This document shows, piece by piece, positions 54,421-63,103 of a stretch of DNA of 64,000 nucleotides (within the stretch, counting starts at the first letter, position 1; every line of letters starts with the position of its first letter). The notes below the pieces were generated by a model, which worked only from the letters and a program-made list of their open reading frames with translations, did not search any database and was not told the origin of the DNA. The position numbers and the translations under genes are program-made. Source of the stretch: a bacterium (lineage in GTDB: Bacteria > Electryoneota > Electryoneia > Electryoneales > Electryoneaceae); the NCBI GenBank assembly GCA_020444265.1, contig JAHLLH010000013.1:1-64000 (forward strand), given 5' to 3'.

Positions 54421-56247
54421 ATGTCGTTGCTGAGTGAATTGACCAAGGACTATTTAAAGGTCCATGTGGCAAAAGAAGATGCTTTCTGGGCAGCGAAAAT
54501 GGGTCTCTCATCCGCGATCCCTGGCGATGCTGAGAAACGTGAAATCGCGCTGAAAAACTTCATCTCGGATGCCTCCTGGCTTCCGAAACTGCGTGCCGAG
54601 CTCGAGCGGGGCGACCTTGAACATGCCGATCGCACCGCCCTCGAGGGATGGGTCAAGTTCTTCGAAGCCAATGCGATCGAGAGCGAAGATGCCAAGCAGG
54701 TTCAGCGCAAGATCATCGAGATGGAAGGCGTACTGAATCGAAATCGCCGGACGATGGAACTGGGCTATTTCGATCCCGATTCTGGTGACTTCATCCCGAA
54801 ATCGGTTCAGATCCTGCACCTGATGCTGCTCTCCGAAGCGGATGAGCGCAAGCGCAAGGCGGCCTGGGAAGGGCTGCGTTCCATTGAAACCTTCATGCTC
54901 GAAAACGATTTCATCGAGATCGTCAAAGAGCGCAACCGTTTCGCCCGCCTTCAGGGCTATCCTGACTTCTATGCCTGGAAGGTGCAGGTGAGCGAAGGAT
55001 TCAGCAAGGAACGTCTGTTCGAGCTGCTGGATGAGTTGGAAGAGAATTCACGGGATGCCTGTAAGGCCGCTATCGACAAAGTGGCGGATGAACACGGCGA
55101 CAGTGCGGTCAAACCGTGGTCCTTCAAATACACTACATCCGGCGACCTTACATCTGAGAAGGACCCTTACCTGCGGTTCGATTCCGCGGTAGCGCAGTGG
55201 GGACGTACCTTCACCGCCCTCGGCATCCGTTATCGTGGTGCAACCCTCACCCTCGACCTGCTGGACCGTAAGGGCAAGTACGAGAACGGCTTCATGCATG
55301 GTCCTTCCCCCGCATTTGTCGAGGATGGGGAGTTCCGGCCTGCACGGATCAACTTCACGGCCAACGCCGCCGCTGGGCAAGTTGGCGCGGGCAACCGTGC
55401 GCTGAACACCCTCTTCCACGAGGGCGGCCATGCAGCCCATTTCTCGAATATCGTGATGCCGGCTCCCTGCTTCGCGCAGGAGTTTGCTCCGACCTCGATT
55501 GCCTTCGCGGAAACCCAGTCGATGTTCCTTGACAGCCTGTGCAGCGATCCTGACTGGCTGGCGAAGTATGCGCTGGATGCCAATGGCAACCCGATGCCGA
55601 AGGAACTGGTCCACCGTATCCTCGAAGAAGAGCACACCTACATGGCGCGCGAACTGCGCAAGATGATGGTGGTTCCCTACTTCGAACGGGCGATGTATGA
55701 GATGAGTGACGAAGAACTGACGCCGGAGAACCTGCTCAAGACGGCTCGTGCGACCGAAGAGAAGCTGATGTTCATGCCCTCGGACCGTCCCGTCCTCTCC
55801 ATCCCCCACCTCGCCGAGTCCGAGTCGAGCGCGTACTACCATGCCTACGTGCTGGCACAGATGGCAGTTTTCCAGACACGCGACTTCTTCCTGAAACGGG
55901 ATGGCAAGATCACGGACAATCCGAAGGTGGGCGAGGATCTGGCGAAGGTCTACTGGCAGCCGGGCAACTCTGTCACCTTCCTCGAGTTGATTGAACGACT
56001 GACTGGCGAACCCTTCCGCGCGAAAGCAACGATTGAGCTGGTTAACAAACCGACCGAAACACTCTTCGCCGATGCGGACAATGCCATTGATCGTGCCCTC
56101 GAAGAGGGACCCTATCAGGGTGAAGTCGAACTGGATGCAAGTATCCGCTTGATTCACGGCGATGAAGTGGTTGCCAACAGTGAAAAGGGCGGTTTTGCAG
56201 CAGCCGCTTCTGCTTATGGCAAGTGGATTCGCGCACAGGCAGACTGA
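54421..56247 (+). CDS. M3-family oligopeptidase (oligoendopeptidase F type)
   Basis: A 608-residue cytoplasmic zinc peptidase of the M3 family. The HExxH motif is His333-Glu334...His337 in FHEGGHAAHF; a downstream Glu ligand occurs in FAETQSMFLDSL. The length and the all-helical layout fit oligoendopeptidase F rather than the longer thimet/Dcp type. There is no signal peptide, so it degrades peptides in the cytoplasm. It is 38 bp after the RNA helicase gene and is followed by a good terminator. Confidence 0.9.
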   Translation: MSLLSELTKDYLKVHVAKEDAFWAAKMGLSSAIPGDAEKREIALKNFISDASWLPKLRAELERGDLEHADRTALEGWVKFFEANAIESEDAKQVQRKIIEMEGVLNRNRRTMELGYFDPDSGDFIPKSVQILHLMLLSEADERKRKAAWEGLRSIETFMLENDFIEIVKERNRFARLQGYPDFYAWKVQVSEGFSKERLFELLDELEENSRDACKAAIDKVADEHGDSAVKPWSFKYTTSGDLTSEKDPYLRFDSAVAQWGRTFTALGIRYRGATLTLDLLDRKGKYENGFMHGPSPAFVEDGEFRPARINFTANAAAGQVGAGNRALNTLFHEGGHAAHFSNIVMPAPCFAQEFAPTSIAFAETQSMFLDSLCSDPDWLAKYALDANGNPMPKELVHRILEEEHTYMARELRKMMVVPYFERAMYEMSDEELTPENLLKTARATEEKLMFMPSDRPVLSIPHLAESESSAYYHAYVLAQMAVFQTRDFFLKRDGKITDNPKVGEDLAKVYWQPGNSVTFLELIERLTGEPFRAKATIELVNKPTETLFADADNAIDRALEEGPYQGEVELDASIRLIHGDEVVANSEKGGFAAAASAYGKWIRAQAD

Positions 56248-56276
56248 TTCTATGCAACACGGTACACACGTGGGTG

Positions 56277-56304
56277 GCCCGGGTCTGATGACCCGGGCTT
56301 CTTT
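56277..56304 (+). terminator. Terminator after the oligopeptidase gene
   Basis: A perfect 9-bp stem GCCCGGGTC/GACCCGGGC (56277-56285 with 56290-56298) followed by TTCTTT. Confidence 0.85.
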
Positions 56305-56404
56305 GTAGGGGCATCTTTGTGGGGATGGATTTGCTTTGTGCTGGTCACGAGAAAGAATCAAGCGTGGTAAACTGCGCTTACCTCAACTCCCCTACCCGAA
56401 CAAT

Positions 56405-57055
56405 TTACTCAGTTGGAAGGTCGGCATTGAGGTCGTCTGCATCGGTATCCCGTCCAAGCTCGGCTCCATCATCATCGATATCGAGAATTTTCAGCGCGGC
56501 GGCATAGTCGGCTTCGCGCAGGGTACGCAGCCGAAGCAGTTTGCGTACCAGGCTGTGCATCCGTTGTACCTGGAGATTCACCCGTTCCATCCGTTCCCGC
56601 AGCATCTGGTCGGTGGATCGATCAATCTGAGTCAGGTCGCTGAAACCCTGGATGATGCCAAGCGGGTTGTTGAACTCGTGGGCAATGGTTGCGGCCAGCT
56701 GATTCAGGGTTTGTAAACGTCGCGCCTCAAGCTCCGCCTCTTTCGCCTGCTCCAGCTGCTGCATCGCCAAGTCCAGCTCGGCGGTGCGTTCGGCGAGAAG
56801 TCGTTCCAGCTCTTGTTGATGCTCCAGTTCGACTCGTTCACGTGAGCGAACCGCCAGCAAGACTACAGCGATAAGGAGAAGTAAAGCAAGGAGTTGGACC
56901 CACCAGATGTGGTAGACTGGCAACTGGGTGGTGGACAACGGTTCAAGGTTCGCAAGGGCAAATGCGATGCTGCCAGCGGCGATGATCAGGATCACCAGCA
57001 ACGCGAAAAGGTCCAGTCCCCTTCCATGCAAACCACTTTTCCCCGATTTCCCCAC
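56405..57055 (-). CDS. Small membrane protein with a DHp domain and no ATPase domain
   Basis: A 216-residue protein: two hydrophobic helices (about 15-35 and 48-68), a coiled linker (LERLLAERTAELDLAMQQLEQ), then a HisKA-type DHp with phospho-acceptor His126 in TIAHEFNNPLGII. Ninety residues later it ends; no HATPase boxes are present and the downstream 157 bp hold only a terminator. From the coiled coil to the tail (LREADYAAALKILDI) it aligns with the end of the propeller sensor at 45128. It could be phosphorylated by another kinase and pass phosphate on, as Spo0B or HPt proteins do, or titrate a partner. GTG 57055 follows AAGGA. Confidence 0.82.
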   Translation of the reverse strand: MGKSGKSGLHGRGLDLFALLVILIIAAGSIAFALANLEPLSTTQLPVYHIWWVQLLALLLLIAVVLLAVRSRERVELEHQQELERLLAERTAELDLAMQQLEQAKEAELEARRLQTLNQLAATIAHEFNNPLGIIQGFSDLTQIDRSTDQMLRERMERVNLQVQRMHSLVRKLLRLRTLREADYAAALKILDIDDDGAELGRDTDADDLNADLPTE

Positions 57056-57303
57056 CTGGCTTTCCTTCGCTGGTTGTACTCTCCTTCAGGAAGGTAGCGC
57101 GGCAGAAGAACTCATTCCATACGTAGGGTCATGTGGACAACAATCGTCCTCCCGACGGCTCGCCTGCGCTTCTGTAAGTTGTTAGTTTGACCTTTTCTTG
57201 CATGAGATCGGGGAGTATCTTCCCGCGAGTGCAAGCGGGATCCTGATGTCGTCCATCATGACACCTGTTTCCATCCCATACTTCCGAACAGGAGCTTGAC
57301 ATC

Positions 57304-58554
57304 ATGACCAGGCAGGAACAAGCCCTTCTGAAAGCAACCCGTTCCGTCCTTGATGCGAACGATACGTTACACATCATCCTCCAGATTCTCTCTGCTGGAC
57401 AGGACCTGCTGCAAGCGGAAGCGGCTTCCCTCTTCCTCGTGGATACCAGACGTCGGGTGCTGCGCATGGCAGCAGCCACCAATTTGCCTCAAAAGGTTTG
57501 GAAAACAATTGAAGTTCCGTTGGGACAGGGAATCAGCGGCTGGGTCGCCGAGCAAGGTGAATCAGTTCGTGTCACCGATGTATCCAGCGATCCTCGACAC
57601 TTCTCCGGCGTTGACCGTCAAACCGGATTCAAAACCCGTGGCTACATGTCAGTACCATTGCTTGTCGGGGAAGAGGTCATCGGCACACTTCAGGTACTGA
57701 ACCAGACCAGCGGTGGGTCTTTTTCGCGTCAGGACGAGGAACTGCTGGAAGGGTTTGCAGTCATCGCTGCACTGGCGATTAATAAGCGACTGATGCACAA
57801 AGCGGAATTGGAAAAGGAGCGAATGGAAGCCGAGCTGACGGTGGCGGAAGCCTTTCAGCGACGTTTGCTACCGGACGATTTCCATGCTCCGGACGGGATT
57901 ACGGTTCACGGTTACCACCTTGCCGCACGTTCCATGGGCGGGGATCTCTATGACGGTTTCCCCTCCGGGAAAGATGGATTTACCTTCCTCATCGGAGATG
58001 TCAGTGGTAAGGGTCCGGGCGCAGCGATCTGGATGTCCGGCTTTTCCAGCGCGGTTCGACTTATCGCGCGAGAAGGTCGTGACCCGCTCGCTGAATTGCA
58101 GCTTCTCGACCAGCACATGCACCATCTGCTGCCTGCCGAATCCTTCCTCACCCTCTTCATCGCACGAATTGAGGACAACGAGCTCCATTATTCGAGCGCG
58201 GGTCATAATTCGATGTTGTTGATGCAACCGGATGGCAGCCATCGCTGGTTGGAGTCAACTGGTTTGCCGATCGGGATGATGCCCGATTTCCCCCGTGAAT
58301 TGGGGCAGGTTCCCTTCCCTGCAGGCAGCCGTCTCATCCTCTTCACCGATGGCATTACCGAAGCGGAAAACCCAGCCGGGGACATGTACGAAGAAGATCG
58401 TCTTCTGAACATCGTCCAGCGAAACATCGCCCAGCCTGATGATATTCTGGTAAACCGTGTGGTTCGTTCGGTGAAACGGTTTTCCAACGGTACTGAACAA
58501 TCCGATGACATCACCCTGCTGGTCGTCTCAAGCAATGGCAACCTAGAATCATGA
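57304..58554 (+). CDS. GAF-domain SpoIIE/RsbU-type serine phosphatase
   Basis: A 416-residue soluble protein. An N-terminal GAF domain (about 15-165; LLQAEAASLFLVD, GQGISGWVAEQGE, YMSVPLLVGEEVIGTLQVLNQ) is joined by a coiled segment to a SpoIIE-type PP2C phosphatase (about 190-408). Metal-binding aspartates are in GGDLYDGF, GDVSGKGPG and LFTDGITEA. Such proteins dephosphorylate anti-sigma-factor antagonists. No anti-sigma or antagonist gene is in this window. The ATG follows AGGAG. Its stop overlaps the next start (ATGA). Confidence 0.92.
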   Translation: MTRQEQALLKATRSVLDANDTLHIILQILSAGQDLLQAEAASLFLVDTRRRVLRMAAATNLPQKVWKTIEVPLGQGISGWVAEQGESVRVTDVSSDPRHFSGVDRQTGFKTRGYMSVPLLVGEEVIGTLQVLNQTSGGSFSRQDEELLEGFAVIAALAINKRLMHKAELEKERMEAELTVAEAFQRRLLPDDFHAPDGITVHGYHLAARSMGGDLYDGFPSGKDGFTFLIGDVSGKGPGAAIWMSGFSSAVRLIAREGRDPLAELQLLDQHMHHLLPAESFLTLFIARIEDNELHYSSAGHNSMLLMQPDGSHRWLESTGLPIGMMPDFPRELGQVPFPAGSRLILFTDGITEAENPAGDMYEEDRLLNIVQRNIAQPDDILVNRVVRSVKRFSNGTEQSDDITLLVVSSNGNLES

Positions 58555-59270
58555 ACCAATCCGCATCGGATAAACCCTCTTTGCGAAGCCCTTACGGCGA
58601 TGCGCCGCAGATGCGCATGGTGTACCGTCACGGCAGCGCGCTGTTGCGATTGATTTCAAAGCTGTTGTTTCGTTTGAAAATCGTGGGACGGGAGCGTGTG
58701 CCACATGAGGGCCGTCTCGTCCTCGCCTGCAACCATCTCTCCCATCTCGATCCACCGCTGGTTGGCATTTCTATCCCTCGCGAGGTCCATTATGCCGCCA
58801 AGATCGGCATTTTTCGTGGGTTGTGGAGCCACTTCTTTCGCTGGGTAAATGCGGTCCCTGTCCGGCGAAGAGGGTCCGACAAACAAGCGGTACGAGTTCT
58901 ACTCGAAGCCTTGCACCATGAGCATGCCATCCTCATCTTTCCTGAAGGGACCAACAGCAAAGATGGTAAGCCGCTACCCGCAAAACCTGGTGTAGGACTA
59001 CTGGCCATGAAAACCGGCAGTCGCATCCTGCCTGTCCGCATCGAGGGCACTCCAACCGGGGCTTGGAAGTGGACAGCGATGCTCAAGCTCATTGTCCACC
59101 GCAAAGGAAATGGGGTGACTATTCGCTTTGGCGATCCCTACGATCCGTCCCCCATCGCAGCCAAAGCAGGCAGCGACCGGGAAGCGTATCGTGCCATCGC
59201 ACAGGATGTCATGGGACGGATCGAGCAGCTTGGGGGGACAACCAACGGCACCAACCGGGAGGCATCATGA
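58551..59270 (+). CDS. plsC: 1-acylglycerol-3-phosphate O-acyltransferase (PlsC family)
   Basis: A 239-residue membrane-associated acyltransferase. Motif I is NHLSHLDPP (Asn61, His62, Asp67), motif III is IFPEGTNSKDGK (132-134 EGT), and the loop PVRRRGSDKQAV is typical of PlsC. It acylates lysophosphatidate in phospholipid synthesis. The start overlaps the phosphatase stop by ATGA and the stop overlaps the next gene by ATGA, so expression is coupled to both neighbours. A variant acceptor (for example an ornithine lipid) cannot be excluded. Confidence 0.88.
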   Translation: MNQSASDKPSLRSPYGDAPQMRMVYRHGSALLRLISKLLFRLKIVGRERVPHEGRLVLACNHLSHLDPPLVGISIPREVHYAAKIGIFRGLWSHFFRWVNAVPVRRRGSDKQAVRVLLEALHHEHAILIFPEGTNSKDGKPLPAKPGVGLLAMKTGSRILPVRIEGTPTGAWKWTAMLKLIVHRKGNGVTIRFGDPYDPSPIAAKAGSDREAYRAIAQDVMGRIEQLGGTTNGTNREAS

Positions 59271-60289
59271 GTTCTCCGGATCTCCCCACATCCATTCCAC
59301 GCATACCGTTTGATTCGATCATCGACAGCAATGGTGAGCCAATCGAGGCCGGTGCGCACCGTTTCGGAGAAGCGCTTCGCACCATCGGCTTTGTCGTCCT
59401 CGCCGATCCACCTTACCGCAGCGACCTGCTTGAAGAAAACTACAGTCTGGCACGTGATGTGTTCCGTTTAGGCGACGATCACCTTGCCAAACATTACGCC
59501 TACCCGGAAATCGGCTACCAGCGTGGCTACATGCCGACACGAGTCGAGCGTGGCTTCCTCTGCGGCGGAGATCCGGACGAAAAAGAGGTGATGTGTTTCG
59601 GGTCGTACCACAATGTCCCGGTGGCCGAGTACCAGGACTACCTGCCAACCGCCGAAGCCTACTATGCCGCTTGCCAACGGGTCGGCTATTCGCTGGTCAA
59701 AGCATTGTCGCTCTATCTCGATCCAGATGGCAACGAACGTGACTACATGCTTGGCTTGTTTGTCGACAGGGAAGGAGAAGTGGTGGATGACAGCCACATG
59801 CGTCACCTGAAATACCCGGGCGACGCCGAGCTGATGGCCTGCCGTCACACCGACATCAACATCATTACCCTGCTGCCCGCCGCGACGAGGTCCGGCCTGC
59901 AGGTGCAGCGCAACGATGGCGAATGGCTACCGCTCAGCCCGCAAAAGGGGGATTTGATTGTCAACGCGGGCGACATGCTTAACTTCATGAGCGGTGGAAA
60001 AATCAAGAGCACACTGCACCAGGTGCTTAACCCCAATCCTGACCCGGCCAATCCGCGCTTTTCCATGCCCTTTTTCTACCATCCCGACCACAGCCAGGTA
60101 GTAAAAGTGCTGGACACCTGCCGCGGCCTGCCAAAGGAAGGTCGTCGCTTCCCTTACGACGAGAAACTGGGTTATCACCTGCTCTACGAAGTCCTGCACG
60201 GCATCCAGCAGATCCCGGAAGAGGTCACAGCAGAAGCCTACACGGAAGAGATGAAGCGGTGGCGTGTCGAGGGACTACCCGAGCGATAG
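59267..60289 (+). CDS. Isopenicillin-N-synthase-like 2-oxoglutarate/Fe(II) oxygenase
   Basis: A 340-residue non-haem iron dioxygenase of the isopenicillin N synthase-like family. The iron ligands are H194-T-D196 and His251 (TLHQVLNP); the 2-oxoglutarate-binding Arg264-x-Ser266 is in NPRFSMPFF. The N-terminal DIOX_N-like half has GEALRTIGFVVLADPP and YQRGYMPT. It lies in a unit with the phosphatase and PlsC, overlapping the latter by ATGA. Substrate unknown; a lipid or a small metabolite are both possible. A hairpin chain follows. Confidence 0.88.
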   Translation: MSSPDLPTSIPRIPFDSIIDSNGEPIEAGAHRFGEALRTIGFVVLADPPYRSDLLEENYSLARDVFRLGDDHLAKHYAYPEIGYQRGYMPTRVERGFLCGGDPDEKEVMCFGSYHNVPVAEYQDYLPTAEAYYAACQRVGYSLVKALSLYLDPDGNERDYMLGLFVDREGEVVDDSHMRHLKYPGDAELMACRHTDINIITLLPAATRSGLQVQRNDGEWLPLSPQKGDLIVNAGDMLNFMSGGKIKSTLHQVLNPNPDPANPRFSMPFFYHPDHSQVVKVLDTCRGLPKEGRRFPYDEKLGYHLLYEVLHGIQQIPEEVTAEAYTEEMKRWRVEGLPER

Positions 60290-60301
60290 GCACAAAGTGG
60301 C

Positions 60302-60581
60302 CCGGGCAATCTGCGCCTGCCAGGCTGTAGCCTTGGCGAAGGCTGGTTGCCCGGTATTCTTCACTTTTTGAGAACATGCAGGTCACCCACAGTAAACCCC
60401 GGCATCGAGCTGCCGGGGCCAGCCTTGTTGGAACCTGTACTCGGTATCTCATTCGTTCCGTCAGGTCCTTAGCGAAGCGGAGACCTGACGGAGTACTCTA
60501 GCCTTCCAACCCAGTTGTGTCAGACGCCTACGTCTGACACACCATTCGCGCCTCCGGTGCGAAGCTTGGGCATGCTGCCCA
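60302..60581. repeat. Chain of six hairpins in an intergenic interval
   Basis: Between convergent genes, hairpins follow each other: CCGGGCAA (60302-60309) with 60347-60354, enclosing AGCCTT..AAGGCT (60329-60344); CCCCGGCA (60397-60404) with 60411-60418; TCCGTCAGGTC (60457-60467) with 60482-60492; TGTGTCAGACG (60516-60526) with 60531-60541; TTCGCGCC (60545-60552) with 60556-60563; and TGGGCA (60567-60572) with 60576-60581. It resembles a cluster of REP-type palindromes. The first may terminate the oxygenase operon (TATTCTTCACTTTTT follows). Confidence 0.75.
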
Positions 60582-60589
60582 TGCCACCC

Positions 60590-62998
60590 CTACTCGTACC
60601 GCAAGGCTTTGATCGGGTTGGTCAGCGAAGCTCGTATCGCCTGGGTACTGATGGTGACGACAGCGATCAGCAGCGAGATAGCCGTTGCCACAAGAAAGAG
60701 CGGAATCCCCAGCTCAATACGGTAGGCAAACCCCTCCAGCCAGTTGTTCATCACATACCATGCGATGGGCCAGGCGATCACATTCGCGATCAGCACGAGA
60801 CGCATGAAACGGATGGTCAACAGACGGAAGATCTCCGTCTCGCTCGCACCCAGTACTTTCCGTATCCCAATCTCCTTTGTCCTCTGTTCCGCCGCGAAGG
60901 TGGCGAGGGCAAACAAGCCAAGACAGGCAATAAATATGGCGAGCGCGGTGAAAGAATTGAACAGGGAGGATAGCTTCAATTCCGTGCGGTACTCCCGGTC
61001 GAACAGATCATCGAGGAATTGATAGTTCAGAGGCACCTGCCCATCAGTAAAATCGTGCCAAATCGACGATAATTCATTCATCGTTGCACGGACACTGTTC
61101 GGTTCAAGGCGGAAAAAGAGCCAGACTGGTTCACCTTCATAGATTCTCAGGATCAAAGGGCGAATTTCTGTGTGCAGGCTCTGAACATGGAAGTCATGGA
61201 CCATCCCGATCACGTTCAAGGCCAGCAGACTGTCCATCCCACCAGACTCATATTGTTCAATCACTCGACCATTCACTTCACGCCACCCCAGCTTCTGCGC
61301 GCACGCCTCGTTGATGAGAATCGATGTGCTCGAGTCGGACGAGATGGCTGGATCAAACTCGCGCCCCTCACGCAGCTGGATACCCATCATCTCCATGTAG
61401 CGATGATCGATGTGCATCACCCCGATCAGTAGTTGGTCCTCATCGGCCTCACCCGGAATGTGAAAGAGGCTGTTCTGATTGAGATGGTTTGGTAACTGAT
61501 CGCCGGAGGCAATAGAGAGGACGCTTGGAAGACGGCTCATCTCATGTTCGAGGATCTCATGACGTTGCATCAACTCCCAGTTGGGAAGATTGATCGCGAG
61601 GACATGGTCTCGGTTATATCCGAGGTCTTTATTCCGCAAATAGCTGAGTTGCTGCATCACAACCAACGTGCTGACAATCAGGACGACGGAAATCGCGAAC
61701 TGGAGAACCACCAACGACGCGCGCAAGCGATTCCCCTTGCCGCCGCTGACCAACTGCCCGCGCAACACATCCACCGGTTCAAACGTTGAAAGCACGACCG
61801 AAGGATAAAAACCAGCAAGCAAACCAATCACCAGGACGGACCCGATAACCAGTGGTATCAAGAAGGGATTGGTCAACCATTCGAGGGTCAGATCAAGGCC
61901 GAGAAAGCGGTTGAAGCTTGGCAACACCAGGTAGACCAACAGCATCGCGAGCAACATTGATGCGGTGGTGGACATCAACGATTCCCCAAGGAACTGGTTC
62001 CGTAACTGGGCACGCGATGCTCCCAGTGATTTGGTGATACCAACCAGTTTGCCTCGTTTCGTGCTGCGAGCCGTCGTCAGGTTGACATAGTTCAAAACCG
62101 CAATCAGCAGGATAAAAATCCCAATGGCTGTAAACTGAATCACATAGCTCAGAGACCCGGTTTTTTGCGCCTCGAAGCTGAAATCGGAGGTCAGGTAAAT
62201 CTTCTCGAGGGGGATCAGGTGAAAGGCAAAGGTCCCCCCGATCTGCTCGAGGGTTTCTCCGATATGGCGCTGTGCCGAAGCATTCATTGCCTCAACCACC
62301 TCATCAGGATCGGTGCCGGGTTGAAGACGCAGGTAGGTGAGATAGTTGAGGTTGTTCATCCAGTCCTGATCATCCTGGATATTCCTCGAATTCCAGGACA
62401 TCACCGCCGTGAACCCTTCGAGGTGGGAGGACTGCGACACATCATCAAAAACACCTGTGACGGTATAATCACGCGAGCCGTATAGCTTAACTGTCTCCCC
62501 GACAGGATCTTCTTCCCCAAAGAGACGATGGACAGCGCTACGGGCGAGAACAATACTATTGGGACGTGATAGTGCTGTGGCAGGGTCACCCTGCGCGAGG
62601 GTGTAACCGAGGATGTCGAAGAGGGAGGAATCGGCGTAAATCGCCAGCGGTTCCACGGATTCCTTGACCCCGGCACGCATCTGTACATCCTGATTGCCAA
62701 ATTCGATGCGTAGGTACTCTTCTATGCTGTTGATTTCACGCTTCAGGTCCACCGGCATCGGCGCCGATGCGAATTGTGCATTGATCTCCTGCGATCCACC
62801 GAAACGAGCCTTCGCTCCAATCATGTAGGTTCGATCTGAGTCGGGATGGAAACGATCATAGCTCAATTCGTGCGTGACATAAAGCGTGATCAGAATTGAG
62901 ACCGCCATCCCGACCGCAAGGCCGAGCAGGCTGATCAAGGTCATCAATTTGTTGCTGCGAATGTGACGGAAATAGAAACGTAGCGCCGTCGAACGCAT
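60590..62998 (-). CDS. MacB/FtsX-type ABC transporter permease
   Basis: An 802-residue protein with two MacB-like periplasmic domains and FtsX cores, homologous in layout to the one at 16864. First helix LISLLGLAVGMAVSILITLYV; C-terminal core IACLGLFALATF with RTKEIGIRKVLGAS. It ends IKALRYE, as is common in this group. No ATPase is adjacent. ATG 62998 has GGAGGT four bases upstream; the ATG at 63013 is within that site. Confidence 0.88.
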   Translation of the reverse strand: MRSTALRFYFRHIRSNKLMTLISLLGLAVGMAVSILITLYVTHELSYDRFHPDSDRTYMIGAKARFGGSQEINAQFASAPMPVDLKREINSIEEYLRIEFGNQDVQMRAGVKESVEPLAIYADSSLFDILGYTLAQGDPATALSRPNSIVLARSAVHRLFGEEDPVGETVKLYGSRDYTVTGVFDDVSQSSHLEGFTAVMSWNSRNIQDDQDWMNNLNYLTYLRLQPGTDPDEVVEAMNASAQRHIGETLEQIGGTFAFHLIPLEKIYLTSDFSFEAQKTGSLSYVIQFTAIGIFILLIAVLNYVNLTTARSTKRGKLVGITKSLGASRAQLRNQFLGESLMSTTASMLLAMLLVYLVLPSFNRFLGLDLTLEWLTNPFLIPLVIGSVLVIGLLAGFYPSVVLSTFEPVDVLRGQLVSGGKGNRLRASLVVLQFAISVVLIVSTLVVMQQLSYLRNKDLGYNRDHVLAINLPNWELMQRHEILEHEMSRLPSVLSIASGDQLPNHLNQNSLFHIPGEADEDQLLIGVMHIDHRYMEMMGIQLREGREFDPAISSDSSTSILINEACAQKLGWREVNGRVIEQYESGGMDSLLALNVIGMVHDFHVQSLHTEIRPLILRIYEGEPVWLFFRLEPNSVRATMNELSSIWHDFTDGQVPLNYQFLDDLFDREYRTELKLSSLFNSFTALAIFIACLGLFALATFAAEQRTKEIGIRKVLGASETEIFRLLTIRFMRLVLIANVIAWPIAWYVMNNWLEGFAYRIELGIPLFLVATAISLLIAVVTISTQAIRASLTNPIKALRYE

Positions 62999-63103
62999 AC
63001 CACCTCCATGCAATGGTTCCGCTGTTGGACTGGAGGTTGGGTCGAATAGTTACTGTCGTATGTCACGAAACAATTTGTGGAGACACACTCGCCGTCTGGT
63101 TCG

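Noticed and set aside
53363..56361. Long minus-strand open frames (382 and 437 codons) opposite the DEAD-box helicase and the M3 peptidase
   Set aside because: The sense genes have intact catalytic motifs throughout; the antisense frames are compositionally driven and have no recognisable domain.
59267..60289. A beta-lactam-type biosynthetic cluster around the oxygenase
   Set aside because: No peptide synthetase or other tailoring enzyme is near. The oxygenase family is broad and the neighbours are a phosphatase and PlsC.
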